NCBI GenBank assembly: GCA_009760855.2
Contig: WPIO01000012.1
Coordinates: 7,979,501 to 8,043,500 of the forward strand
Reading direction: 5' to 3'
Source: Cristatella mucedo
Taxonomy: Eukaryota > Bryozoa > Phylactolaemata > Cristatellidae
DNA: 64,000 bases
In this document: piece after piece, positions 11,752 to 22,669 of the stretch
Numbering within the stretch: the first letter of the stretch is position 1
How the letters are laid out: each line of letters opens with the position of its first letter
Program-made: the position numbers and the translations under genes
The notes under the pieces: model-generated
Databases searched by the model: none
The model's input: the letters and a program-made list of their open reading frames with translations, nothing else
Told to the model about the DNA's origin: nothing

Positions 11752-11982
11752 GTTGATGGAGTCTCACGGAGACACGAAGACACGAGTGGGTGAACGAGAG
11801 CGGTGAACGAGACTCAATCTTTATTCCTCCAGGGGGTACATATATGAGCTAGCGGCTGACTCACCACAGACGTGATGGTCCACATGCCCACATCAAAGCC
11901 GCACAGAGCCAACCGCCCAACCACCCGCCGAGAGCAAGGGAGGCACACACCAGTGGCTGAGAAGCATTAGGCATGCACAACA
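11752..11982 (-). repeat. 3' LTR
   Basis: Begins (minus strand) TGTTGTGCATGCC and contains the AATAAA polyadenylation signal inside 'ggaataaagattgagtctcg'. It aligns to the right LTR over most of its length but is about 65 bp shorter, lacking two short stretches. The outer boundary near 11752 is approximate. Confidence 0.7.
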
Positions 11983-11992
11983 TCCCTTTCCC
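11983..11992 (-). other. Polypurine tract
   Basis: On the minus strand 'GAAAGGGA' and the preceding purines directly abut the TGTTGTG start of the 3' LTR. This is the expected position of the plus-strand primer for an LTR retrotransposon. Confidence 0.7.
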
Positions 11993-12419
11993 AATAGAAT
12001 TTCACAAAACCACATAGTCAGCAAGCCTGATAGGGGAGGGACGGCTCTCGCGGCTCAAAACTCGTGCAGGCTACGTGACAGCCACTCGCAGGAGGCTCAC
12101 ATTAGCTCCGCCCCTCGCGATCAGCCGATCGCAGATGCTGCCCACCCTTAGGCAATCGTGGGGCACCGCTCCCACTGTCAGGCAGTTCCCGAAGGTCACC
12201 TCCATGCCAGCCCGGATGGCCGGTCGCATGTGCTCGTCGCCGGCCGATCCGGCACTTCAAACACCACTGCGGCTCATGATGGCCTCACCGTTCTCGGAGT
12301 TCCACACCGCCATCTCGGGGTTGTGCTGCTCTGTTCTCAGCACCGAGACGCTCTCACGTGTGTTCTTCTAAGCCGCAACGCTCATGCTGTTGATTTACGC
12401 CTCAGCAAAGTTCTCGCTA

Positions 12420-13160
12420 CTTTGCTCGCGGGTTACCTGCGCCTCGTCGCAGGCTATTATCGCCTTGCTGTTGACTGCTATCTCGAGGCACTCCTCTGCG
12501 TTCTGCGGAGAAACGCTTGTGCAGGTGCTCTTTACAACCGAGCCGCTCTCGGCGCTGCTCTCCTCGGCTGCTGAGATGCTCTCCGCTGCTATGAGTCACG
12601 TGCAGCTGAGCTTGGCGGCCAAGACGTAGGTCTCACGGATGCATGTCGCCGCTGCCGCAACGCTCTTGCTGCTTCGCCTCGCAGCTAAGACGTCACTGTC
12701 ATGGGCTGCCTGGGCCTGGTCGCAGGCCACTGCCGCCTCGCAGCTGACCGCAATATCGCGGTGCTCCTCAGCGCTCTGGGCCGAGATGCTTGTGCGGATG
12801 CTCTCCACTTCGATTAAGCTCCATATCGTCGCTGAGCTCTGCGGCCAAGACATCGCTGTCTTGGGCACTCTTTGCCACCGAGACTCTCTCGCTGCTGCGC
12901 TTCGCCGCCGAGACGTCGCTCACTTGGGCAGCCTGCGCCTTGTCGCAGGCAACTATCGCATCGCCGCTGCCCACTACTGCATTGCCGCTGGAAGCCGTTG
13001 CAAGCTGCACCTCCTTATACTCCGGCTGCTGCCGCTGCCAACTTCCATTGTCCTGGTGCTTTTCGGCTGTTGTGGCTACAATGTTGGAAGCGGTCCCATA
13101 CCTTCTTCCTCCACCGGTATTGCCGTCAGATATCTGCAGCATCCGAATGAGTTCTGCTAG
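12420..13160 (-). repeat. Internal tandem repeats of the LTR element
   Basis: Two to three copies of a repeat of about 225-280 bp. Each has 'cgtcgcaggc' or 'ggtcgcaggc' (near 12438, 12718, 12945) and a preceding 'gcggccaagac' or 'gccgccgagacgtc' block. Read on the minus strand they give Ala/Ser/Asp-rich peptides such as 'ACDQAQAAHDSDVLAARRSS' and 'ACDKAQAAQVSDVSAAKRSS'. This looks like an amplified spacer inside gag or an untranslated internal region. Confidence 0.5.
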
Positions 13161-13238
13161 CCTGTCTGAATCTTGCGTGCAGTTGACAGTGGGGTTGACC
13201 GGGGATGCAGCTGGCGCATCGCTCAGCTTTGTTCCAGT

Positions 13239-13545
13239 CTAGGCTCCAGCGAGCTGTTCCTGCTCCAGCCAAAACCTCTCGGCCTCAAGCTCGGCCTCCT
13301 CATCCGTCGACCACGAGAAGATCAGGATTAACTCGTTTCGCAGCTTGTGGTAATCTTGCTTTACGTCGGCCAGCTGATCACCCCAACCGTGTATGGCGTT
13401 ACCACCTAGGCACACTGCCACAACGTGTTTCAGTGGCATCGAAATCTTTAGCCTTGCTATGGCCTTCTCAAGCTTTCCAAGCCAAGGCATGAAGTCTGGT
13501 TCGCCGTTGAACTTTTCGTACCTCAGTTTAGGTGTCCCATCTACA
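13239..13545 (-). pseudogene. gag N-terminal part of the LTR element
   Basis: The minus-strand frame reads 'PKLRYEKFNGEPDFMPWLGK', then 'LEKAIARLK' and 'WSTDEEAELEAERFWLEQEQ'. A lysine-phenylalanine-asparagine-glycine motif, then acidic residues and a W-L-x-x-L-E core, is typical of the start of gag in Ty3/gypsy-type retrotransposons. In-frame stops bound it on both sides, and no start codon is clear upstream. It is a gag remnant of about 100 residues. Confidence 0.5.
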
Positions 13546-13584
13546 CCATAGGTCTGCTATTCTTTTCGGATCGAGTAAACCACT

Positions 13585-13595
13585 CTCTGCTACCA
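13585..13595 (-). other. Primer-binding-like site
   Basis: On the minus strand TGGTAGCAGAG lies at the start of the internal region. This resembles the TGGT-A-x-CAGAG sites that pair with an initiator-Met or related tRNA. Two similar 'TGGTAGCAG'/'CAGTAGCAG' copies lie next to it. The LINE insertion has separated it from the 5' LTR. Confidence 0.55.
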
Positions 13596-13626
13596 GGTAC
13601 TGCTACCAGGTGCTGCTACTGGTGTC

Positions 13627-14475
13627 ATATTCCAAAGCGACCTCTCGTTAGACGACCGTATCAGCTCCACAGTCGAATCCGCCTATTTTTAGCTTCATAA
13701 CATTGCTAAAATTCGGGCTTGTTTAGATAAAGATACCACGTCTAAGTTGGTCCATGCATTCGTGACATCCCGTCTTGACTTCTGCAACTCACTGCTTACT
13801 GGCCTACCAGCATGTGCGATCAGGCGATTGCAGCTGGTGCAAAACTCCCCAGCTAGGCTTGTTTGTCGTGAGCATCGCAGTTGCCACATTACTCCACTTC
13901 TCACCGACCTGCACTGGCTACCAGTCAAGCAACGGATTGACTTCAAGGTTTTGTCGCTCACGTTTAGGTCCCTTCATTTTATGGCTCCAGCCTATCTTTC
14001 AGATATACTACCCCATCAGGCCAAGCATCGTACCACCCGCTTTTCGGAATCCAACAGTCTAGAAATACCTCGTACAAACCTCAGATCCTTTGGAGACCGT
14101 GCAGTTAGTTCATATGCTCCCAAAGCCTGGAACTCCCTCCCGACCTGCGTCAGAACATCCCCTGACCTGACCACATTTAAAAGGAACCTAAAACACACCT
14201 ATTTAGGACAGCATTTAGTGAGTGCCTGTGATACGTCCTTGATGTGCTTATTCGTGCTGACACTGTGCATGCTGCCACTGGCCACATTTGCATGCTGACC
14301 CTGTGCATGTCACCCCTAACCATATTATTCATTTCGTTTGTTTTTCAAGCATGATTTTACTTACCATTCAATTGCATTTCACTTTGCAGCAAATGTAATG
14401 CGCCAAGAAAGAGATTAAGTTCTCGGAGGGCACTTTATCAAGTGAATTATTATAATAATATTGTTATTACCAATT
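13627..14475 (+). mobile_element. LINE A copy A2, nested in the LTR element
   Basis: A 5'-truncated LINE A. It begins within the RT C-terminal region ('gtcatattccaaagcgacc'), keeps an open frame at 13747-14298 ('SRLDFCNSLLTGLP...LHWLPVKQRIDF') and ends with the hairpin tail and an irregular (TTA)n at about 14445-14475. It interrupts the LTR element between primer site and 5' LTR, so it is younger. Its 3' region is very similar to A1 and A7. Confidence 0.85.
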
Positions 14476-14477
14476 GT

Positions 14478-14772
14478 GATGTTTCTTTGTCTCCGGAGAC
14501 AAATAGACACGAGCAGGTGAACGTGAGCGGTGAACGAGACTCAATCTTTATTCCTCCTGCTGGTACATGTATAAGCTAGGGGCTGACTCACCACAGATAA
14601 GGGAGTGCATCCCTGGTGAGCCACCGTGGTGAGCCACATGCCCACATCAAAGACCACACCGAGCGAACCGCCTAACCACCCGCCCACATTAAAGGCCGCA
14701 CCCGATCCCACCACCCAACCACCTGTCGAAAGCTGGGCACCAGTGGCCGAGAAGCAACAGGCACACACAACA
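14478..14772 (-). repeat. 5' LTR
   Basis: Begins (minus strand) TGTTGTGTGTGCC and holds a TATA-like 'TTATACATG' and the AATAAA block. It ends near CATCACA. It has two insertions relative to the 3' LTR, around 'gtggtgagccaccgtgg' and 'cacattaaaggccg'. Confidence 0.7.
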
Positions 14773-15410
14773 CAGCCTTTATCCGATCAGTGCACAGTGA
14801 TTGAGCTCTACCGGCCGCCAAGGTGAATGCCCTTACTAGAGCCTCACAAAGCTTGGCATAATCGTCTTTAACTGTCTGCCGGAGCCTCGAGGCAAACGTG
14901 AAGGCCCCGCCCCACCTTGCATCGCATGGAGCAAAAACAAGTGCAACTCACTCGGTTCGTAACAACTTTTCTCCATCTCGAAATTCAGTAGAAAGCCAAC
15001 GGAATTTCCGAAGCCATCGAAGCTTTGGGACGCTACGCAGGACATCTCCGAGGGCGTCATCGCCTCTATCTCAAGAAATAGATTGTGGTTTGGTTCGCAT
15101 AGCAGAGAGCCAGGCGATGCACAATGCCAACAGTTTCTTCTCTGACGTACGGAGCCGAGGAGCGCACGGCTCTCTTCGCCCCCTTCGCACACTCGAGTCT
15201 TTTCAGGACTCGACTGCCCCTGTCCCCTGGTCGACCCCGATGATGAATTCACCATCTGTTCACCAGCAGGTTGTCGGCTCATTAGAGGCTGACAAGAGCT
15301 ATTCCCACGCCCCTATCGATGTGGCTCCCAACAGCTGCTTAGCAATGGCAAGGTACTAGCCGGCATATAATTAAACGACATACCACCTTGCCGAACACCC
15401 AAATAGTGGT
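14773..15410. other. Unassigned, open frames on both strands
   Basis: The region has above-average GC. A 153-codon frame on plus (14898-15359, Ser/Arg-rich) and a 148-codon frame on minus (14836-15282) overlap. Neither shows a domain I recognise, and neither is supported by a second copy in the window. I make no gene call. Confidence 0.3.
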
Positions 15411-15411
15411 T

Positions 15412-15466
15412 GTGGCTTTATAAAGTTGCAGACAGAGAATACATAAAAGTTGCATTACATTACAAG
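15412..15466 (+). mobile_element. LINE B extreme 3' end (B2)
   Basis: 'gctttataaagttgcagaca' followed by 'gcattacattaca' matches the terminal hairpin and tail of LINE B. Only the last 55 or so bases are present. Confidence 0.5.
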
Positions 15467-16317
15467 CTGTGCTAGCAGGTTACTGGCGTTTTGTAGGGCC
15501 TAGTCACGTGCTATCTGTATACCAAGAGTGCTGCGTCGCATTCAGTTGAGCAGCAACAACCACTAGATTCTGCATGAAGATCCTTTAAAGCAGTGTAGAG
15601 TCATGTAGCGATGGAAAATCTATCGTTGCCTCTCAGCCACTCGCCAGACTCAGCGAAGACGTGACCGGCATCAATACTGCTGCTAAGTGAGAGTATTCCT
15701 GGCCGAGCGACACTGGTCTTCTTACCGTACCAGCAGCAGCAGCAGTGGTGTTTTCAGGGCGAGCAGAGCCAGTTCGTCTTCGGAGAGTCTAGCGAGCAGG
15801 GGATCCATAATCTCTCACTGCATGACTGCCGTGGAGCTACTCGGATCGACTGAACTGCCGTTGTTTGATGCAGTTGCTGCATCCAAGATTGTGGAGCTTG
15901 TCAGCAATGAAAGCACTTTTTTGGATGTGTGCTGCCACCTTGTTAAGCTATGACCTATACTACCACTCCGTCTTTCCATTGGCAATGTCGTGATGTTCAT
16001 TGGTAAAGGTAAACGGTGGATGTTTGACTGACACACCCAATTTGCATGCCTTCCCCAGTGAGCTTGCATAGTGTAGGGAATGATTTATTCACAAATAATA
16101 CACAGGTGTGCTTTGATCTGTCCCCACCATCCAGCACGTCAAAACTGTCTCAAATCTCTTGCTGCCTGCCTTGCTGACATTTGAAGTTATATGGCAGCAA
16201 ACATCAAAATTGCTTCACAGTTAAAAACCAAATTAGTAGCTAGCTATTATCAAACCTAGTGTTGAAGTTGGACTACCTACCCCTCATAACGGGTTGGGCC
16301 AGCATTTCTCTGGTAAA
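15467..16317. other. No gene recognised
   Basis: Includes a short CAG run at about 15732-15746. The open frame at 15687-15953 is not supported by any motif. Confidence 0.35.
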
Positions 16318-16480
16318 TATGAATAAATATAATTCGTTTGTATAGCCATTTAAGACAACTTAATCTCTATTTGGGTACTTCACATATGCCCCAGGGCTCA
16401 AGCCTACAACCTAGGCCCGAAATTGATGGAGGCAAGCACCTTAACCTCAGAGCCAAAAAAGAGGGCAGCTGACGAGCCTT
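16318..16480 (-). mobile_element. SINE-1, second copy
   Basis: On the minus strand it has 'GGTTAAGGTGCTTGCC' (A-box region), 'GGCTTGAGCCC' (B-box-like) and then 'AATAGAGATTAAGTTGTC' as the decayed LINE A-type tail, ending in AT-rich sequence. Same layout as the copy at 3567-3735 and strongly diverged from it. Confidence 0.6.
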
Positions 16481-16482
16481 AG

Positions 16483-16590
16483 TGGATTTTACCACTGCTT
16501 GGAGTTGATAATAGCGGATCACCCTCTGCAGGATTCAAAACCAAGAACTCGGTCATGAAGAGCAAGAACCTTAGCTCCAGGGGTTTTATG
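16483..16590 (-). mobile_element. SINE-2 fragment
   Basis: The minus strand resembles the B-box region of the SINE at 18240-18436 ('ggattcaaaacc', 'gcggatcaccctctgcagg' on plus). It directly adjoins SINE-1 on the right. Decayed. Confidence 0.45.
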
Positions 16591-16689
16591 GCCAATTTAA
16601 ATTCTCCATTCTTTGCTAAAGTCTACCTTTTGCAAACTACTCCCCAGTAGCTGGACAATCATTCTTGGGACTCGAAGTCATCTAGCTGT

Positions 16690-16830
16690 GCCTCTATTTA
16701 ACCTCAAGTCTTTTGGAGGCTGCAGCTGTTCCTCACAGCATCGGCTTGATCCGTTTTCTTTTTTTTATTGTGATACTTGCTGACACTGTACATGATGTGA
16801 CTGACCATTCGCCAAGCTTCCTTTAGAGGA
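16690..16830 (+). mobile_element. Very old LINE A fragment
   Basis: 'aacctcaagtcttttggagg' and 'gctgacactgtacatg' match the 3' coding and UTR region of LINE A. No frame remains. Confidence 0.4.
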
Positions 16831-18239
16831 TGAGCTGTTACCTGGAAAGTGATTTAGTTCTGGCAGGATGGCATGCAAAATTCACATTATTAAGCCGAGG
16901 GTCCACCTTGTAGACCTTCCTTGCCTATATGTGTCTTTGTAATACAGTCGCGGCCATTCTTAGTCTATGGGCTGAAGCACTGCTTGACACTTTAAACAGA
17001 AGCTAAAAACTCCTCATCGGCTTTGCAAACTAGCCCAACTTCTCTGCATTAGAGGTGTTCTTTTGCATCATTAGCTAGAACCACTTGGCTTAGCTAGTTG
17101 CCATGTAGTCATTTTAATCGTCGTTGCATAATGGTCCACCTCTGCTTGCCTTGACCTTGGCAAGGTGCACCGAAGCTCATGTGCTCTCAGGTCAAACGAC
17201 AATGCACCCAATGCCCATGTCCTTGCAGGCCACAAGTACTGCTTGTTTTTAGTATTTTGAGCACTCCCTTTCCGACTTCAACCTCATGTCGTATTTTTCC
17301 TCACTCTCACCTGACCCTGTACCCGGCTTGTTCTGTTTTCTTATAGAGATTTTGGGGTGGTTTTAAAAATACTTCACAGTGTAGAAAACCTTTTACTGCA
17401 GATTGTGTGTTGATGTTAGTTTTTTGTCAGCTGACCCCTAGCAGCTTCTGCCTATCACTGTAGTCTAAAGTATCGATATTCTTTCCTAGGTTGCCTAGAA
17501 CCTCTCTAGCGTTTTTGCTCGGCATCGTAGCTGCCGAGTACATAATATGAACTCATGCCACCAGCCGGGCACCCACAAATAGGACAAATCTATCTCGTCC
17601 TAATAGCTCGAAGCCACAGCTCGCAAGAGTGAGTCAATTCTCTGCATTAGGATCGTTACACTTGAGCCTTCATTCACTCAGCCACGGCTACTTCTATGGC
17701 GTGCAGGTTCTGCTAAGCTTGCAGTGTCGGCTGCTTGCCTGTGTTCCAAGCCCTTGAGACCTGCGTGCCGACTGGATGTCAGTGGCCTTCCTGCGGCATA
17801 AGGTAGGTCGCCATTGCTAATGCGACAGATGATGAAAGCAGCACATTGCTACTACTTGATTCATGTATCTATCCTTTGGCCTGTTGCAGCGAGGAGCCCC
17901 CTCTCACTGCTCGGCTAGCTAGTGTAGCTTGCCTCGGCTGCTCTTCGTGCATGCAAGCAGACAGAGGAAAGCTGATGAGCCTGTCAAAACTCCGTATGAC
18001 TCTCATATCGTGCAATTTCTTGTGAGGTCTTCCCTAGTCAACTGATTGGTCATTGCAGCCTCGGTCTACTTAGCCAAATCTGACTTCCACTCAGGCAGAT
18101 TGTAATGCCAGCATAGCTTACGAGCCTCAGCCAAAGGCGAGTGCTTCTTATTAGCAAGTCGAGCATAGTCGTGCAGACTTGAGAGGACAAGGGCTCAAGG
18201 GCCGATACGATCAGCAACAGATTGCTCCAATGAAGCATG
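16831..18239. other. No gene recognised
   Basis: Unique-looking sequence without a long frame or clear repeat. It may hold more decayed LINE, but I cannot support boundaries. Confidence 0.3.
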
Positions 18240-18436
18240 TTAGAACGTGGCAACGGCAGCAAATAAATAAATGCTAGCTGATTTAACAGCCTCTTTTTGT
18301 ATAGCGACAGAAGAGCATTTGCTGCTATCATCACTGCTTGCAGTGGCGATAAAGGATCGCCCACCGCAGGATTCGAACCCACGAAATCGGGGCTGAGGTC
18401 ATGAAAAGCAACCGCCTTACCTAGCGAACCATCCAT
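18240..18436 (-). mobile_element. SINE-2, best copy (tRNA-derived)
   Basis: Minus strand: the head has 'GGTTCGCTAGGTAAGGCGG' (A-box-like) and a perfect B box 'GGTTCGAATCC', followed by 'TGCGGTGGGCGATCC' and a body ending 'TACAAAAAGAGGCTGTTAAA' with an ATTT-repeat tail. The tail differs from the LINE A hairpin, so this is a separate family. A head-intact tRNA gene is excluded because there is no acceptor stem. Confidence 0.7.
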
Positions 18437-18461
18437 TAAGCACCACCTACTGTGCCGTCAC

Positions 18462-18463
<2 letters not shown>

Positions 18464-18521
<58 letters not shown>
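18464..18521. repeat. (GA)n microsatellite
   Basis: Uninterrupted GA run of about 58 bp. A second GA-rich tract lies at 18830-18945. Confidence 0.95.
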
Positions 18522-18523
<2 letters not shown>

Positions 18524-19714
18524 GCTCTGTCTGTGTTAATTATCCTGTATGTACCTATGGTTGCTGAAATAGCACGTATTACCACTAACGAATTAGCAAG
18601 TTTATTTTCCTTCACATGAATAGTTAGCCAGAAGTCAAATTATTTGTGTATGCACTCAAATAACTTTATCCTATAATAATCATTGAAGCTAAGCTGTAGT
18701 GAAACTAGCAAAACACTGGCTGCCATTACATCGCAGTTACATGGTGGCGAAAGCTTGTTATGCTAGAAAACAGTGCAAAAGCAGCTGCAGCCAAATGCAA
18801 ATTAGGAATTGCTTCAATAATCCCTAAAGGGAAAGAGAGAGGGAGGGGGAAGTAAAACAGAGAGCATGAAAGAGAGCAAGGGAAAAGGTAGAGAGAGAGA
18901 GAGAGAGAGAGGGAGAGAAAGAGAGAGAGAGAAAAAGATTGAGTGAGACAAAGAGGACCCGAGTTAGATTGCAGAAACGCACAAAGATTATGCAAACAAA
19001 CATAATCGGTGGACTACAGGTGAAGAAATATAATACTGATTATAAATGAATAGAAAGTATGAAGATGGGGGAAATGTTGGAGAAATAAAACTAGTGCAGT
19101 GAGCTTATCATTTCCGAAATGTTCATCGTTAGGTTAGTGGTTTCTTCATAATAACGACTTGGAACTGGTCATAGCACGATCCAAGATTAGGCTGTATAAA
19201 AGCTGAAGTTAAGTATTGGGCCGTCGCTTGTGCTCTAGGATTTCAGCCCGTGGGAAAACGCCCGAAGTTTTGCGGTGCTTGGACGTTCAGTGTAGCTCTG
19301 AGTGCTGTACTAGAGCTGATGCACTCCAATGATACCGCTTGGCTCATGTAACCCTCACTCACCTTCGAATAAACTTCTCTGCGTTATTTCCACAAAGTAT
19401 GCTAAGGATATAGACAGGCTATTTTAAGTTATATCGGTGCTCTACATTGCAGCTGTATCTCGCCACCCTAGTCCTACATGGGCGTATCAGTGCTGAAATT
19501 ATGTCACTTGCCGCTGTTAAAGGCTCAGGGATCGCGAGTATTTGTCGCGCCCTGGCAAGGACTAGCACAAATGCGAGCGCCGCGTGCTTTGTCTGGCTCA
19601 CGCCGAAGGTGAACACCCCGCAACTCCCTTTTTGTAACAATAATGCTCCGCGATATGACCGTAAGAGTTTGGCCAATGACTTTCAACTTGCCACCGCTCA
19701 TGAAGTGGCCGAAT
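18522..19714. other. No gene recognised
   Basis: Apart from GA-rich sequence at 18830-18945, no repeat or frame is supported. Two opposing short frames at 19419-19716 have no motif and no second copy. Confidence 0.35.
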
Positions 19715-20289
19715 AGAACAAGGAGAGCTCTCTAGCCAACCCAGCGGCACATCGCCTTCTAAATAAGCCGAGCGCGGCCTGTTCCCAGCATCCGGCGCCT
19801 CAAGGCCAGCAAACGACCAAGTACCCAAAACGTACAGGCTACCACGGGCCACTGCAATCCGATACCGTTTCCCTACACCGGATTACCCATTCGCTTGAAG
19901 CTAAGCTCTTGCTTGCTTATTGCATTTGAGCTCCAGACTTTGATGCTGTGTTGTCTGGTTCGCTCTAGGTCCGTAAATTGACTTGCCGGGCGTTCGCCGG
20001 TAAGCGACACCGGAATCCACCAGGCAGCCCCGTTTCGCATCGCCCGCAAATAAAAAACAGCGCCATACCTGCATAACATTAAGGCGTCTTACTAGTACCT
20101 AATCAAGTAAATTCTTAAATAATTAGCGGAGATAATTAGCAGGAGAGCAGTTGGCACTACCCATTACCCAAGGCAAGACCGCTCTCCAGCACAGGTACAG
20201 CGAGCACATGAAACGAAAATCACAGGTAGGACCGCATGAAGGTATCTTTTTCGACAACCTTAGCATAAAACAGATAATAATAATAAGAC

Positions 20290-20375
20290 AAAAAAGTATG
20301 CACTTGATACAGAACCCTCATAGATTTCTTTTTAATCCCCTTTGGGCACTTTACATTTACTTTGCTAGATTCGAA
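20290..20375 (-). mobile_element. Old LINE A/SINE-type tail in block P
   Basis: 'aataataagac...gggcactttacatttactttgc' resembles the reverse of the LINE A tail (microsatellite, hairpin, 'ggcgctttacatttgctgc'). The same remnant lies at 32420-32545 and 42415-42540, so it predates the array. Confidence 0.45.
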
Positions 20376-20652
20376 TGGAGACGGACAATTAATCTAAGGG
20401 ATTAACTATTGTACTTTTCCGTAGATCTCTTTAGCTACGCAGGGCAGGCTAATTATCGGTGATGTTTTCTTCTCTCATGCTAATTTGCTGCAATCTTGTA
20501 CTGCCTCCTTAATAATCCAGTTCAAGGTCAAACGCTTAGCCTTTTATTGTCTAGGACTCGGCAACGAAGAAGAAAACTGCAGATATCTTGTGCCGGCATG
20601 GAGACAGTGCTGCAATCAGCCAATGAATTCCATTCGCCGCAAGTTGTCTAAT

Positions 20653-21556
20653 GCATCTCCATCTGTGACTCCACAAAGTCATAAAGACCACGTGGGTGTT
20701 ACCCAGGAGAATTTTGTGCAGCGCACTCACCGCCTAAGCGGCTTTCGGTGCGCCTTCAGTAGCCAGCAGACTTCGTCTCACGCAGCAAAAATAAAGAGGG
20801 AAACACAGCAGAGTAAGGAGAACCGTTGAGGTAGTGAGTAGCATGGAAGTAGCAGCTCAGAACCGCTGAAGCCATAGTCGGCAGTATGGGAGTAGTTGTA
20901 GTTGCGTAAGAATTGTTGAAGCAAGTTCCACAGTCTTGGACCTGCAGAGCTAAAGCTTCTGCCGCCAACGGTCTTTAAGGGGAGGAATTGAACAGCTAAT
21001 TTATTGTCCACACAGGACCTGAGGCCGCGAACAGGCTGTAACTGATGCAGCCGTTCAGCTAGGTACAAAGGAGCGAAGCCGTGGCGGGCCTTGTGGGTCA
21101 GCGTAAGAACCTTGCCCTGCATCCGTCGGTCAACCGGCATCCATCTTAGCTCTTTTTGCAAAGGAGACGCATGTTCAAAATTCTGGGACTTAAAGACTAT
21201 CCTTGCAGCCATATTCATAGTCAGCTGCAGTGGCCTAATTGCTTTTTTTTTGGTAGCCCAGCCACTAAGGAATTGCAATAGTTAAGCCGAGATAGAACTT
21301 AGGAGCTAGTTAAATTATTTGCAAGCCACTGTGGAAGACAGCTCCTGATCTTAGATAGAGATTGGACGTGATGGCTAGCTGTAGAAGCAGTCTTCTGAAT
21401 AAAGCTTTTAAAAATTGAGGCAGTTGTCGAAAACGACACCTAAATTTCGAGCACGTGGTGATGTTCGCACAACAGCATCACCTATTAGAAGAGCAAAGCC
21501 TTTTAATCCAGCCACACGCTTAGGGTGTGCTATGAGCAGTAGTTCGGTTTTATCGT
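20653..21556 (-). mobile_element. LINE B copy B3, inserted only in unit 1
   Basis: 5'-truncated LINE B on the minus strand. An open piece (20778-21278) has 'TMNMAARIVFKSQNFEHASP', 'KVLTLTHKARHGFAPLYLAE' and 'SSAGPRLWN'. Units 2 and 3 have the empty site ('cgcaagttgt', then 'acccaacagttcc'). The insertion is flanked by TCTA on both sides, giving a probable 4-bp target duplication. It is about 900 bp long. Confidence 0.85.
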
Positions 21557-21679
21557 CTACCCAACAGTTCTACCACTGTTGACGTGGCGTCTGAGAATTG
21601 TGTTTGCAAATGCAAGTTGGATGCCATGACTACTGTTTCGAAACAGAAAAACAAACCATGGGCGGTCAGGAACATTTTC

Positions 21680-21760
21680 AGCAAACTTACAACGCCTAGA
21701 AAGAGATTGAGTTCTTAGAGGACGCTTTATCAAGGGTATCGCTATTATTATTACTGTTAT
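21680..21760 (+). mobile_element. LINE A 3' tail
   Basis: 'gcctagaaagagattgag', 'gacgctttatcaagg' and an irregular (ATT)n are the terminal LINE A sequence. Only this end is preserved, within the extra 700 bp that is specific to unit 1. Confidence 0.65.
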
Positions 21761-22669
21761 CGCAGCCCGATTTGATTTGCACGAGGTATCACTCCACTTA
21801 CCAACGACCCAGACTTTGCATCTTCTGTGCCTGACTTATCAGAGACATTTAATGATTATTATTACTCTCTTAAAGGAAGCGTTTCAGAACTGCTTCGAGC
21901 TCGCAAAGAGATATCTCAGCCTCAATTGGCTTTGCCTGAGGCACTGAAACTCCTGGTAGTGACGGTTTAATATCGCTGTTATATACATTTTAAGGTGAGC
22001 GCGAGATTTTAACGAACAGCAAGCCTTCAGTGTGGTTCCGAGCCGATTCTCGGGTGGTCACCAGGCGAGGTGAGCTACAGCGCTTCCATTTATTTTCCAG
22101 TTGTGAATGCGGGCATTCAAAAGCACTTACCTTCAATAAAATTTTTATGGTACGGGCACGCCTGATTGTGCTGAGACTTAAATAAAGAAAATTCATTAAG
22201 GCAACTAAATTTCAGTGTGGGCTGTGACTCTGAGGATGACTCCTGGTCATGATCTATTTGAGAAACAAATATAGTTTAAAATGCAGCCTATCAGCAGAGC
22301 CAAGTCAGAACTTGGAAGTAATTGCAATAGTGTGAAATGTTTTTGGTGCTTCAGCTGGATATGAAAAGCCCGTGCCACTGCGAAACTTTGCCCTGCAGCC
22401 TTTCCATCAGTGGCTACGGTTACTCAGCGTCACCATTTTTGGATCATTTCGAAACGACCCAGATTGACTTTGAACTTTGTTAAGTACCTACATATTATAT
22501 GGGGTAACAAACACTTGTAGGAATTGTAGAATTTTTTCAGTTTTTCTAGGGCAGAGCGAGCATAGAAACACGTAAATTTCTAATGTTAAAATACACCTAT
22601 CAACCGCCACAATTAATTGCATTGATCATCTGATGACTGGGTTGATGTCATTTGGGTGTGCGTTGAATG

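Larger units (their letters stand above)
11752..14772 (-). mobile_element. LTR retrotransposon, gag only, split by a LINE
   Basis: The element runs on the minus strand. Right (5') LTR at about 14478-14772, then a nested LINE A (13627-14475), a primer-binding-like site (13585-13595), a gag start, an Ala-rich repetitive internal region, a polypurine tract (11983-11992) and the left (3') LTR (11752-11982). Both LTRs begin TGTTGTG and share the block around 'aataaagattgagtctcg'. No pol genes are visible: the internal region without the LINE is only about 1.65 kb. It is therefore non-autonomous or internally deleted. The gag start resembles Ty3/gypsy-type elements. Confidence 0.75.

Noticed and set aside
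15412-16069. Possible gene from overlapping frames at 15687-15953 and 15815-16069
   Set aside because: The frames oppose each other, are short and carry no motif.
18355-18390. Possible tRNA gene (perfect B box)
   Set aside because: There is no matching acceptor or anticodon stem. The body and AT-rich tail, with further copies, identify a SINE.
18050-18436. 128-codon minus frame
   Set aside because: It falls across a tRNA-derived SINE, and the frame is accidental.
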